A stretch of 64,000 nucleotides of DNA from Sphingomonadales bacterium UBA2369 (GTDB taxonomy: Bacteria; Pseudomonadota; Alphaproteobacteria; Sphingomonadales; Sphingomonadaceae), in contig DDTH01000014.1 of the NCBI GenBank assembly GCA_002344055.1, forward strand, positions 159,489 through 223,488, read 5' to 3'. Of this stretch, positions 8,868-15,798 are shown piece by piece. The position numbers were made by a program, and so were the translations under genes. Every line of letters starts with the position of its first letter. Position 1 is the stretch's first letter. The notes beneath the pieces are model-generated. The model saw nothing but the letters and a program-made list of their open reading frames with translations, was not told the origin of the DNA and ran no database searches.

Positions 8868-9271
8868 TGGCCAAGCCTCAAGGTGTCGAGCGTCAAGGTC
8901 TTTGCGGTCTGCAGGACCTGGACATTGTTCTGATATTGGCGCGCTGCCTCGACCATCTCGACCAGCTCGGATGCCTGATCGACACCGGCGACCCAGACAT
9001 TGCCTTCTGCGTCGGCGAGGGGGTGGTCGGGATTGTACTGCCGGGTCGGCTCGACGTCCGAACGGACGATGCGGCCGACGCCGACGGTGGCGACACCCGG
9101 CGAAATCTCGTTGGTCTCGAACACCGGACGCAGTGCGCGGAAAGCGGTCGCGCGGCTGCTCGACACGGTTCCGGCATTGGCCAGGTTCGATGCGGTGGTG
9201 TTCAGACGCACGAGCTGCGCGCTCATCGCGCGGCCCGAAATGTCGAACACGGAAAGCGGACGATCGCTCAT
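8864..9271 (-). CDS. flgC: FlgC, proximal rod protein
   Basis: Rod subunit of 135 aa, the normal length. It starts with FDISGRAMSAQLVRLNTTAS and NLANAGTVSSS and ends with VEMVEAARQYQNNVQVLQTA, the FlgC C-terminal helix. A GGGAGAG site precedes the ATG; it follows flgB after 3 bp and is coupled to flgD. Confidence 0.95.
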   Translation of the reverse strand: MSDRPLSVFDISGRAMSAQLVRLNTTASNLANAGTVSSSRATAFRALRPVFETNEISPGVATVGVGRIVRSDVEPTRQYNPDHPLADAEGNVWVAGVDQASELVEMVEAARQYQNNVQVLQTAKTLTLDTLRLGQ

Positions 9272-9274
9272 CTC

Positions 9275-9622
9275 TTACTCTCCCTTCAGCGCGCGCTTGA
9301 TGGTGTTGATGCGGCCTTCCAGGAAGGAGAGGGTCGCGCGATACTGGACCGCATTTTCGGCGAAGAGCGTCTGCTCGGTCGAAAGCTCGACGGTGTTCCC
9401 GTCCAGGCTGGGCATGACCGGAACGCGGTAGCGCGTCGCGGATTGGGCGGCGCCGAAATCGTCCATGCCGGATTCGGCTGCCTGCATCGCGGCACCGAAA
9501 TCGATGTCGCGTGCTTTGTAACCGGGGGTCGCGGCGTTCGCGATGTTCGACGCGAGCATCGACAGGCGCTGCGAGCGCAGCGACAATGCGGTGCCGTGAA
9601 TTCCGAACAGATCGTCAGACAT
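9275..9622 (-). CDS. flgB: FlgB, proximal rod protein
   Basis: First gene of the flgBCDEFGHIJKL operon, 115 aa. FGIHGTALSLRSQRLSMLAS, NIANAATPGYKARDIDFGAA and a C-terminal AVQYRATLSFLEGRINTIKR are typical for FlgB. A near-perfect sigma-54 site lies about 70 bp upstream, so the entire leftward operon is likely sigma-54 driven. Confidence 0.95.
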   Translation of the reverse strand: MSDDLFGIHGTALSLRSQRLSMLASNIANAATPGYKARDIDFGAAMQAAESGMDDFGAAQSATRYRVPVMPSLDGNTVELSTEQTLFAENAVQYRATLSFLEGRINTIKRALKGE

Positions 9623-9693
9623 TTTTTCGTCGCCCTAAATCTTTCGCGCCGGCCGCCGTTATTTCGACATGGCAGGCGCACCCGTCGCTTCGC

Positions 9694-9709
9694 TGCAATG
9701 GCCGTGCCA
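9694..9709 (-). promoter_or_regulatory. Sigma-54 promoter of the flgB operon
   Basis: On the minus strand the bases read TGGCACGGCCATTGCA, a perfect match to TGGCACG-N4-TTGCW, the -24/-12 element of RpoN-dependent promoters. It is 72 bp before the flgB ATG. An RpoN activator (FleQ/FlbD type) would be needed; none is encoded in this window. Confidence 0.88.
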
Positions 9710-9887
9710 GTTTTATGCATGCGCTCTTGTGGCAACCGTCCCTCACTGGCGGCGGGGGTGTGAGCGGCAAGAAATTGCCGGAACCGGCGGCGTATTGCCG
9801 GTTCGCTTCAAAGCGGGAGGATCGGGCGCGTCCGACGACGACATTGCGCCCGGCCCTCCCGCTTTTTCACCATCGCGCACGCGCATC

Positions 9888-9903
9888 TGGCACGGCCATT
9901 GCT
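9888..9903 (+). promoter_or_regulatory. Sigma-54 promoter of flgA
   Basis: TGGCACGGCCATTGCT matches the RpoN consensus exactly and shares its first 15 bases with the divergent flgB promoter 180 bp away. The predicted transcription start (about 9914) lies before the flgA ATG at 9935 and after the upstream alternative start at 9899, which therefore decides the flgA start. Confidence 0.88.
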
Positions 9904-9934
9904 TCTCTTCCGCGAAAATGTGGAGCAGCCCGCT

Positions 9935-10465
9935 ATGCCGTCAACTTTCCGACATGCCGCGATCCTGATCGCCGCCACATTCGCGATGCCCGCGAGCGCG
10001 CAGCAGGGCTTTCACAGCATCGACGAGATCGACCAGCAGGTCGCCGCCACTCTGGGCGCCGAGATCGGCCAGCCCGGCGGCGCCATCCGCGCGGTCGACC
10101 GCCGTCTTCGCCTCCAGACCTGCCCCGCCCCGATCATCGTCGAACCGGTCAATCTGGGCGCGGTGACGGTGCGCTGTCAGCAGATCGGCTGGCGCATTCG
10201 CGTGCCGGTGCAGCAGAGCCAGCAAGAAGCTGCCTTCCGTAACCCAGCGGTCCCGGCTGTGCGCCAGGCCCGGGCAGAACCCACAATCCGTCGCGGCGAC
10301 CCTGTCGCTCTGGTCGTCGTCACCGGTGGCTTCACCGTCTCGCGCCAGGCGATCGCCGAGCAGGATGGGGCGCCCGGCGACCGCATTCGCGTGCGGACCG
10401 ATCCGCGCGCCGCGCCGATCATCGGCCAGGTGATGAGCGACGGCCGGGTGTCCATGAGCTTTTGA
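9935..10465 (+). CDS. flgA: FlgA, P-ring assembly chaperone
   Basis: Periplasmic chaperone needed to build the FlgI ring. From the ATG at 9935 the 176-aa protein has a clean signal peptide (RHAAILIAATFAMPASA). The C-terminal SAF-like part has PTIRRGDPVALVVVTGGFTV, PGDRIRVRTDPRAAPIIGQV and the end SDGRVSMSF, all FlgA features. The frame stays open to 9899, but that start would sit inside the sigma-54 -12 element; GGAG at 9922-9925 supports 9935. It is divergent from flgB. Confidence 0.93.
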   Translation: MPSTFRHAAILIAATFAMPASAQQGFHSIDEIDQQVAATLGAEIGQPGGAIRAVDRRLRLQTCPAPIIVEPVNLGAVTVRCQQIGWRIRVPVQQSQQEAAFRNPAVPAVRQARAEPTIRRGDPVALVVVTGGFTVSRQAIAEQDGAPGDRIRVRTDPRAAPIIGQVMSDGRVSMSF

Positions 10466-10477
10466 TTTGGCGCGGAT

Positions 10478-10504
10478 TTAATGAAACGTAATGCGTGCCG
10501 TAAT
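10478..10504 (+). promoter_or_regulatory. Candidate sigma-28 promoter of flgM-flgN
   Basis: TTAA, 15 bases, then GCCGTAAT, resembling TAAA-N15-GCCGATAA of FliA promoters, 53 bp before the flgM ATG and just after the flgA stop. Many flgM genes have such a promoter in addition to read-through. The match is partial. Confidence 0.4.
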
Positions 10505-10556
10505 AGATTGTTGAGAAATCACGGGCCTAAGTGCGGCCAGGCAAGGAATTGATGCG

Positions 10557-10832
10557 ATGATCAACGGGATCGGCAAAAGCGGAGCGGAGCGGCTGGAGCT
10601 TCATCGCGCCGGCGCGGGGCAGGGACCTGCCGCTGCGGCGCCGTCGAGCATCGCGCCGTCAGGCGAGCGGTCGGCCGGCGTCGGCGGCGTTGTCGCCAGC
10701 CTCGTCGGCATGGGTCCGCCGGTGGACAGCGACAAGGTTTCGGCGATCCGGCAGGCGATTGCGGAGGGCCGTTACACGGTCGATCCCGAAGCCATTGCCG
10801 AGCGCATGATCGCGGCCGATCTCGGCGCATGA
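10557..10832 (+). CDS. flgM: FlgM, anti-sigma-28 factor
   Basis: Negative regulator that holds FliA until the hook is complete and FlgM is exported. The 91-aa protein has a disordered, Ala/Pro/Gly-rich N-terminus and the characteristic C-terminal sigma-binding helices VDSDKVSAIRQAIAEGRYTV and DPEAIAERMIAADLGA. Its stop overlaps the flgN start (ATGA). Its target FliA is encoded in the same locus at 15059-15781. Confidence 0.92.
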   Translation: MINGIGKSGAERLELHRAGAGQGPAAAAPSSIAPSGERSAGVGGVVASLVGMGPPVDSDKVSAIRQAIAEGRYTVDPEAIAERMIAADLGA

Positions 10833-11128
10833 AGGCTGAACTCGCCGAATTGGAGGCGCAGCACGAGGCGCTGCTCGCGGCGCTGGACGGCAATGATGTC
10901 GCGGCGATCGAGCGGGCCAGCACCGATCTGGCGGTCAGCCTGCAGGCGCTCGAAGGGTTCAATTCCTGGGTCGCGGATCCGGAACTCAAGCTCGCCGCGG
11001 AGCGGATCGGCCGTCTCGCCGAGGCCGCGATGATGCGCGTCAACGTGCTGGGCGACCGCGCCCGCCGCCGCGCCGAATCCCTTGCCGCGATGCGCGGCCA
11101 GCCAACGCCCTCGGTCTATACGCGCTGA
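10829..11128 (+). CDS. flgN: FlgN-like export chaperone
   Basis: A 99-aa, almost wholly helical protein coupled to flgM by a 4-bp overlap. FlgN proteins are chaperones for FlgK and FlgL and usually follow flgM. The sequence has the charged helical N-terminus ELAELEAQHEALLAALDGND and the long C-terminal helix, but FlgN is poorly conserved in sequence. The call therefore depends partly on position. FlgK and FlgL, the expected clients, are encoded at 1409-3620. Confidence 0.75.
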   Translation: MKAELAELEAQHEALLAALDGNDVAAIERASTDLAVSLQALEGFNSWVADPELKLAAERIGRLAEAAMMRVNVLGDRARRRAESLAAMRGQPTPSVYTR

Positions 11129-11169
11129 AGCGTCTGGTCGCCTTGGCGGCTCATCACAGAGAGTAAGAA

Positions 11170-11246
11170 CCACCCCAGGCCCCTCCACGAAATCGTGACG
11201 GGGAGTAAGGTCGTGATTCCTCTCCAGCCCTTGCTGGAGAGGTTAA
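11170..11246. repeat. Intergenic palindrome, REP-like, possible terminator of flgMN
   Basis: The 209-bp gap between flgN and the transglycosylase holds a 10-bp perfect hairpin (CCTCTCCAGC, loop of 4, GCTGGAGAGG at 11219-11242). It is preceded by a degraded copy of the CCCCTCCACGAAATCGTG-type arm seen at 22329-22424. No U-tract follows, so it is more like a REP remnant than a classical terminator, though it could slow transcription after flgN. Confidence 0.6.
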
Positions 11247-11286
11247 GGGCGACTCGTTTTCCTTAGTCCGTTGCCCGATTTCACTC

Positions 11287-11302
11287 TGGCACGTCCCTTG
11301 CT
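11287..11302 (+). promoter_or_regulatory. Sigma-54 promoter of the transglycosylase-flhA operon
   Basis: TGGCACGTCCCTTGCT fits TGGCACG-N4-TTGCW exactly. It lies 35 bp before the ATG of the lytic transglycosylase and probably drives that gene, flhA, flhG and fliA. Confidence 0.88.
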
Positions 11303-11337
11303 TCTGTCTTCCCGACCACTCGCGAGGTGTCGGGAAA

Positions 11338-12156
11338 ATGACGTCTTCAACCGCTGTAACCAACGCTGTGCCGCAGGCCCGTGTGGATGCTGCCATCCGC
11401 TCCGCCGCGGAGCGCAGCGGCGTGGACTTTTCCTATCTCTACAATCAGGCGCGCGTCGAAAGCGGCTTCAACACCAATGCGCGCGCCAGCACGTCGAGCG
11501 CGACCGGCCTCTATCAGTTTCTCGACCAGACCTGGCTCGCCATGGTGGACAAGCATGGCGCGGAAAACGGCCTCGGCTGGGCCGCCAATGCGGTCGAGCG
11601 TGGCGCGAACGGCCGCTATTATGTCAGCGATCCGGCGGTGCGCCGTCAGGTGATGGACCTGCGCCGCAATCCAGAAGCCGCCAGCGCGATGGCCGCCGAA
11701 TATGCCAGCGACAATCAGGCCCATCTGGAATCCCGCCTCGGCCGGCCGATGCAGTCGGTCGATCTCTACATGGCGCATTTTCTGGGGGCAGGGGGCGCGA
11801 CCCGCTTCCTGCGCGCGCACGCAGCCAATCCGGACGCCTCGGCAGCGGCGAGCTTCCCGCGGGAGGCAGCCGCGAACCGCAACATTTTCTTCAAGCGCGG
11901 CGGCGCGGCTCGAACCCTCGACGAGGTCCGCAACCTGATGGGCGGCAAGCTCGGCGCCGGCGGCAATGTCGCGATGGCGCAGGCCCGGCCCGCGCCGACG
12001 GTCGCTCCGACCCCGGCGGCCAATCCGATGCAGTTCATGGACACTGCCTATCAGCTCGAGGCGCTGCGTGAAGGCACCAGCTTCGGCCCCACCATGCAGG
12101 TGCAGCCCGAATATGCGCGGCTCGCTTATCTGATGCTCGCGGATCTGGGCGCCTAG
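11338..12156 (+). CDS. Flagellar lytic transglycosylase (SLT family), no signal peptide
   Basis: Peptidoglycan-cleaving enzyme of 272 aa. The SLT fold is shown by YNQARVESGFNTNA with the catalytic Glu41, then SSATGLYQFLDQTWL and, further on, YMAHFLGAGGATRFLRAH. It stands between flgN and flhA behind its own sigma-54 promoter, so it should open the cell wall for the rod, replacing the hydrolase half missing from FlgJ. In Rhodobacter the comparable SltF is known. No Sec signal peptide is visible, so export through the flagellar type III system is an inference. The stop is 2 bp before flhA. Confidence 0.88.
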   Translation: MTSSTAVTNAVPQARVDAAIRSAAERSGVDFSYLYNQARVESGFNTNARASTSSATGLYQFLDQTWLAMVDKHGAENGLGWAANAVERGANGRYYVSDPAVRRQVMDLRRNPEAASAMAAEYASDNQAHLESRLGRPMQSVDLYMAHFLGAGGATRFLRAHAANPDASAAASFPREAAANRNIFFKRGGAARTLDEVRNLMGGKLGAGGNVAMAQARPAPTVAPTPAANPMQFMDTAYQLEALREGTSFGPTMQVQPEYARLAYLMLADLGA

Positions 12157-12157
12157 A

Positions 12158-14263
12158 ATGACGACAATGGCCATGAATCGCGGCAATATGCTCGCGGCCG
12201 GCAAGGGCGCGGTGCTGCCCATCGCCATCCTTGCGCTGGTCGTGCTGATGATCATTCCGATCCCGGCCTTCCTGCTGGACGTCGGCTTCGTCGCCAACAT
12301 CATGCTCAGCCTCGCGGTGCTGATGGTGGCGATCAACGTCGCCAAGCCGCTTGATTTCTCGTCCTTCCCGACGGTGCTCCTGTTCACGACCCTGCTGCGT
12401 CTCGCGCTCAGCGTCGCCTCGACCCGCGTCGTTTTGGTCAACGGCCATGAGGGACCGGAAGCGGCGGGCCACGTCATCCATGCCTTCGGCAGCTTCCTGA
12501 TCGGCGGCGACTATGCCGTCGGCATCTTCGTCTTCTTCATCCTGATGATCATCAACCTGGTCGTCATCACCAAGGGCGCGGGCCGCGTATCGGAAGTCTC
12601 CGCGCGCTTCATCCTGGACGCCATGCCCGGCAAGCAGATGGCGATCGACGCCGATCTGAACGCCGGCCTGCTGACCCCGGACGAAGCCAAGAAGCGCCGC
12701 GGCGAAGTCGCTACCGAAGCCGAATTCTACGGCTCGATGGACGGCGCTTCCAAGTTCGTGAAGGGGGATGCGGTCGCGGGCGTGCTCGTGCTGATCGTCA
12801 ACATCGTCGGCGGCCTGATCCTCGGCACCGTCAGCCACGGCCTGTCGATGAGCGAGGCGGCGAGCATCTACATCCTGCTCGCCATCGGTGACGCGCTGGT
12901 GGCGCAGGTCCCGGCCTTGCTGCTGTCGATCGCCGCCGCTTCGATCGTCACCCGCGTCAGCTCGCCGGAAGACCTCTCCGGCCAGATCGCCAACCAGTTC
13001 GGCTTCTCGCGCGCCTGGGGTCCGGTCGCAATCATCCTGGCGATCCTCGGCATCCTGCCCGGCATGCCGCACATGATCGTGCTGCCCGCAGCCGCCTTCG
13101 CCGGCTATGTCGCGTGGAAGCTCCGCAAGGCCGAACAGGCCAAGGCGAACATCCCGCCGCCGGCTCCGGTCGCACCGAACCCGAGCGTCATCGGCTGGAA
13201 CGAGGTCAGTGACGACGCCGCCTTGGGCGTGGAGCTGGGCTACGGCCTCGTCAGTCTCGTCGACGAGCGCAAGAGCGCGCCGCTCATGGCTCGCATCACC
13301 GGCATCCGCCGTCAGCTCTCCCGTGAACTGGGCTTCGTCGTCCCGCTCGTGCGGGTGCGCGACAATATGGCGCTCGCGCCCAATGCTTACCGGATCAGCG
13401 TCGCCGGCGTCGTCGTCGCCGAGGACGAGCTTTATCCCGACGAATTGCTCGCGCTCGACAGCGGCGACCTGATCTCCAAGGTCGATGGCCGTGCCTGCAA
13501 GGACCCGACCTTCGGCCTCGACGCCGTCTGGATCGCGCCGGAGCAGCGGGCCGAGGCGGTGGTCGCGGGTTACACCGTGGTGGACGCCGCGACCGTCGCC
13601 GCGACTCATCTCAACCAGATCATCCAGAGCGCCGCCGCCGATCTGTTCGGCATGGACGAGGCGCAGAGCCTGCTCGACGCGCTGAAGGAAACCGCTCCCC
13701 AGCTTGTCCAGAATCTGACGCCCGCGCCAATGACCCTGACCGCCATCGCGGCCCTGTGCCGGGCGTTGCTGGCCGAAGGCGTGCCGCTGAAGGATTTCCG
13801 CCGCATCGCCGAGGCGATGGCCGATGTCGCCCGCGACGAGACCGACCCGGCGCAGCTCGTGGAGCGCGTCCGTCAGCAGATTGGCGGCCTGATCGTGCAG
13901 ACGATCGTCCCGGTGCGCATGCCGCTGCCGGTCATTACCCTGGACGCGACTTTGGAAGGCCTGCTCGCGCAGGCGGTTCGCACCGGCCGCGAGGCGCAGC
14001 ATCCGATCGAGCCGGGCCTGGGGCAGAAGCTCGTCTCCGCCGTCGGCGCGATCGCCGGGCCGCTTGTCGGCGAAGGCCGCCGTTTCGCGCTCGTCACCTC
14101 GCCGCTCGCCCGCCGTGCGCTGAGCCGGTTGCTGAGCCCGCATCTGCCGGACGTGCCGGTGCTGAGCTTTCTCGAAATTCCCGACGGCAAGCCCGTCGAA
14201 GTGATCGCCATCGTCGGCGGCGAACCGCAGCGGACGATGCTTGATGCGGAGATGAGTGCGTGA
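12158..14263 (+). CDS. flhA: FlhA, flagellar type III export gate
   Basis: Export-gate protein of 701 aa, the usual length. The N-terminal half has about eight membrane helices and the FHIPEP-family signature around FLIGGDYAVGIFVFFILMII and GAGRVSEVSARFILDAMPGK. The C-terminal half is the cytoplasmic ring domain that binds chaperone-cargo (RALLAEGVPLKDFRRIAEAM is typical). It follows the transglycosylase after 1 bp, and its TGA overlaps the GTG of flhG. Confidence 0.97.
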   Translation: MTTMAMNRGNMLAAGKGAVLPIAILALVVLMIIPIPAFLLDVGFVANIMLSLAVLMVAINVAKPLDFSSFPTVLLFTTLLRLALSVASTRVVLVNGHEGPEAAGHVIHAFGSFLIGGDYAVGIFVFFILMIINLVVITKGAGRVSEVSARFILDAMPGKQMAIDADLNAGLLTPDEAKKRRGEVATEAEFYGSMDGASKFVKGDAVAGVLVLIVNIVGGLILGTVSHGLSMSEAASIYILLAIGDALVAQVPALLLSIAAASIVTRVSSPEDLSGQIANQFGFSRAWGPVAIILAILGILPGMPHMIVLPAAAFAGYVAWKLRKAEQAKANIPPPAPVAPNPSVIGWNEVSDDAALGVELGYGLVSLVDERKSAPLMARITGIRRQLSRELGFVVPLVRVRDNMALAPNAYRISVAGVVVAEDELYPDELLALDSGDLISKVDGRACKDPTFGLDAVWIAPEQRAEAVVAGYTVVDAATVAATHLNQIIQSAAADLFGMDEAQSLLDALKETAPQLVQNLTPAPMTLTAIAALCRALLAEGVPLKDFRRIAEAMADVARDETDPAQLVERVRQQIGGLIVQTIVPVRMPLPVITLDATLEGLLAQAVRTGREAQHPIEPGLGQKLVSAVGAIAGPLVGEGRRFALVTSPLARRALSRLLSPHLPDVPVLSFLEIPDGKPVEVIAIVGGEPQRTMLDAEMSA

Positions 14264-15072
14264 TCGAACGGAGTGCCAGAGTGATCGCCGTCGCCAGCGG
14301 CAAGGGCGGGGCGGGCAAGACCAATGTCAGCGTCAATCTGGCGGTAGCTTTGTCGCGGCTCGGCCGGCGCACGATGCTGGTCGATTGCGACGTGGGCTTG
14401 GCCAATGCCAACATCTTGCTGGGGATGGAGGGCGGCCGCACCCTGGCCGACCTGACCCGCTCCTCCGCGCAGCTCGCCGACATCGCCTGTCAGGGGCCGG
14501 GCGGCGTCATGCTGGTGCCAGGCCATAGCGGCCTCGGCCTCGGCGGCGGACTATGCGCCGATGCCCGTGCCACGCTCGCCGCGGCGTTCCGGCCTTATGC
14601 GGGCGACGTGGACGATGTGATCGTCGATACGGGCGGCGGCATGGCGGGGGAATCGCTCAGCCTGGTCTCCGCCTCCGACATGATCCTGATCGTGCTCGCG
14701 GCCGAACCGACCGCCTTCATGGACGCTTATGCGGTGCTGAAGGGCCTCGCGGTGCGTCACGATTGCAGCCGCTTCGCCGTGGTCACCAACCGGGTCCGGG
14801 GTGAGGCTGACGGCCGCGCATTGTTCGACCGCTTCCGCAATGTGGTCGAGCAATTCCTGCCGGTCCATCTCGACCATCTCGGCTCGATCCCGGAGGACCC
14901 CTATCTGCGCGATGCGGTGCTGACCAAGCGCTGCTGCGTCGAGGCTTTCCCGTCCGCGCCGGCCAGCGCCGCCTTCGGCCGGCTCGCCCGCAAGGTCGCG
15001 GAGGCGGACATGCCGATGCTGCCCGGCGGACATATTTTCTTCGGGATGGAGGCGCATCATGGCGCTCACTGA
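14260..15072 (+). CDS. flhG: FlhG/FleN-like MinD-type ATPase
   Basis: P-loop ATPase of 270 aa that usually limits flagellar number or placement. A deviant Walker A (ASGKGGAGKTN, residues about 12-22), DCDVGLANANILLG, and the DDVIVDTGGGMAGE segment match the MinD/FlhG family. A C-terminal amphipathic membrane-targeting helix is not obvious. It starts at a GTG overlapping the flhA stop and overlaps fliA by 14 bp. FlhF, which normally lies between flhA and flhG and is its partner, is not in the window. Confidence 0.88.
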   Translation: MIERSARVIAVASGKGGAGKTNVSVNLAVALSRLGRRTMLVDCDVGLANANILLGMEGGRTLADLTRSSAQLADIACQGPGGVMLVPGHSGLGLGGGLCADARATLAAAFRPYAGDVDDVIVDTGGGMAGESLSLVSASDMILIVLAAEPTAFMDAYAVLKGLAVRHDCSRFAVVTNRVRGEADGRALFDRFRNVVEQFLPVHLDHLGSIPEDPYLRDAVLTKRCCVEAFPSAPASAAFGRLARKVAEADMPMLPGGHIFFGMEAHHGAH

Positions 15073-15781
15073 TCCCGTCCACACCTACACGCGCAATCCG
15101 CGTGCCGGACCGGAGGCTTTGGTGCGCCAGCACATGCCCTTGGTCCGCAAGATTGCCTGGCACGTCCATGCCCGCGTCGCCTCGACGATCGAGATCGAGG
15201 ATCTGGTGCAGATCGGCATGATTGCCCTGGTCGAGGCCGCGAACGGCTATGAGGATCGCGGCCACGCCTTCGGCACCTATGCGACGATGCGCATCCGCGG
15301 TGCGATGATCGATCATCTGCGCAAGTCGGCGAGCATTTCCCGCGCGGCCATGGTCAATCGGCGCGAAATGAATGCGACGCGCGAGCGGCTGCAGGGGGAA
15401 TATGGCCGTGCCCCATCCGAGGCTGAAATGGCCGAGGCGATGGGACTCGACGCCGCCGGCTACCGCGCTTTGGTCGATGAGACACAGAGCGCCAGGCACG
15501 AAAGTCTGGACGAAGTCTATTCCGATCATTCGATGTGGTTCGCCGACGTCGAGGAGCGGGCCGACGATGCGCTCGAGCGCGAGGGGCTGAAGGCCGCGAT
15601 CGCCGAAGGCATTCGCGACCTGCCGGAGCGGGACGCTATGGTGCTGCAGCTCTACTTCGTCGAGGAAATGAACCTCGACGAGATCGGCCAGACGCTCGGC
15701 GTCGGCGCCGCGCGCATCTGCCAGATCAAGAAAGCCGCCCTGGACAAGCTCCGCCGCTCTTTGAGCGCGTGGGACGACTGA
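15059..15781 (+). CDS. fliA: FliA, flagellar sigma-28 factor
   Basis: RNA polymerase sigma factor for late flagellar genes, 240 aa. Region 2 (VRKIAWHVHARVASTIEIED, LVQIGMIALVEAANGYEDRG, FGTYATMRIRGAMIDHLRKS) and region 4 (LPERDAMVLQLYFVEEMNLD, EIGQTLGVGAARICQIKKAA) are complete and of FliA type. It is the end of the transglycosylase-flhA-flhG operon. The matching anti-sigma factor FlgM lies at 10557. Confidence 0.95.
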   Translation: MALTDPVHTYTRNPRAGPEALVRQHMPLVRKIAWHVHARVASTIEIEDLVQIGMIALVEAANGYEDRGHAFGTYATMRIRGAMIDHLRKSASISRAAMVNRREMNATRERLQGEYGRAPSEAEMAEAMGLDAAGYRALVDETQSARHESLDEVYSDHSMWFADVEERADDALEREGLKAAIAEGIRDLPERDAMVLQLYFVEEMNLDEIGQTLGVGAARICQIKKAALDKLRRSLSAWDD

Positions 15782-15798
15782 GCGGCCGGGGGAATCAC

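Noticed and set aside
9899..9934. Upstream start for flgA giving 12 extra residues
   Set aside because: The start would lie inside the -12 box of the sigma-54 promoter, and the signal peptide begins properly at 9935.
12035..14143. A 702-codon minus-strand frame across flhA
   Set aside because: Asp/Arg-rich antisense shadow of a clearly identified FlhA.
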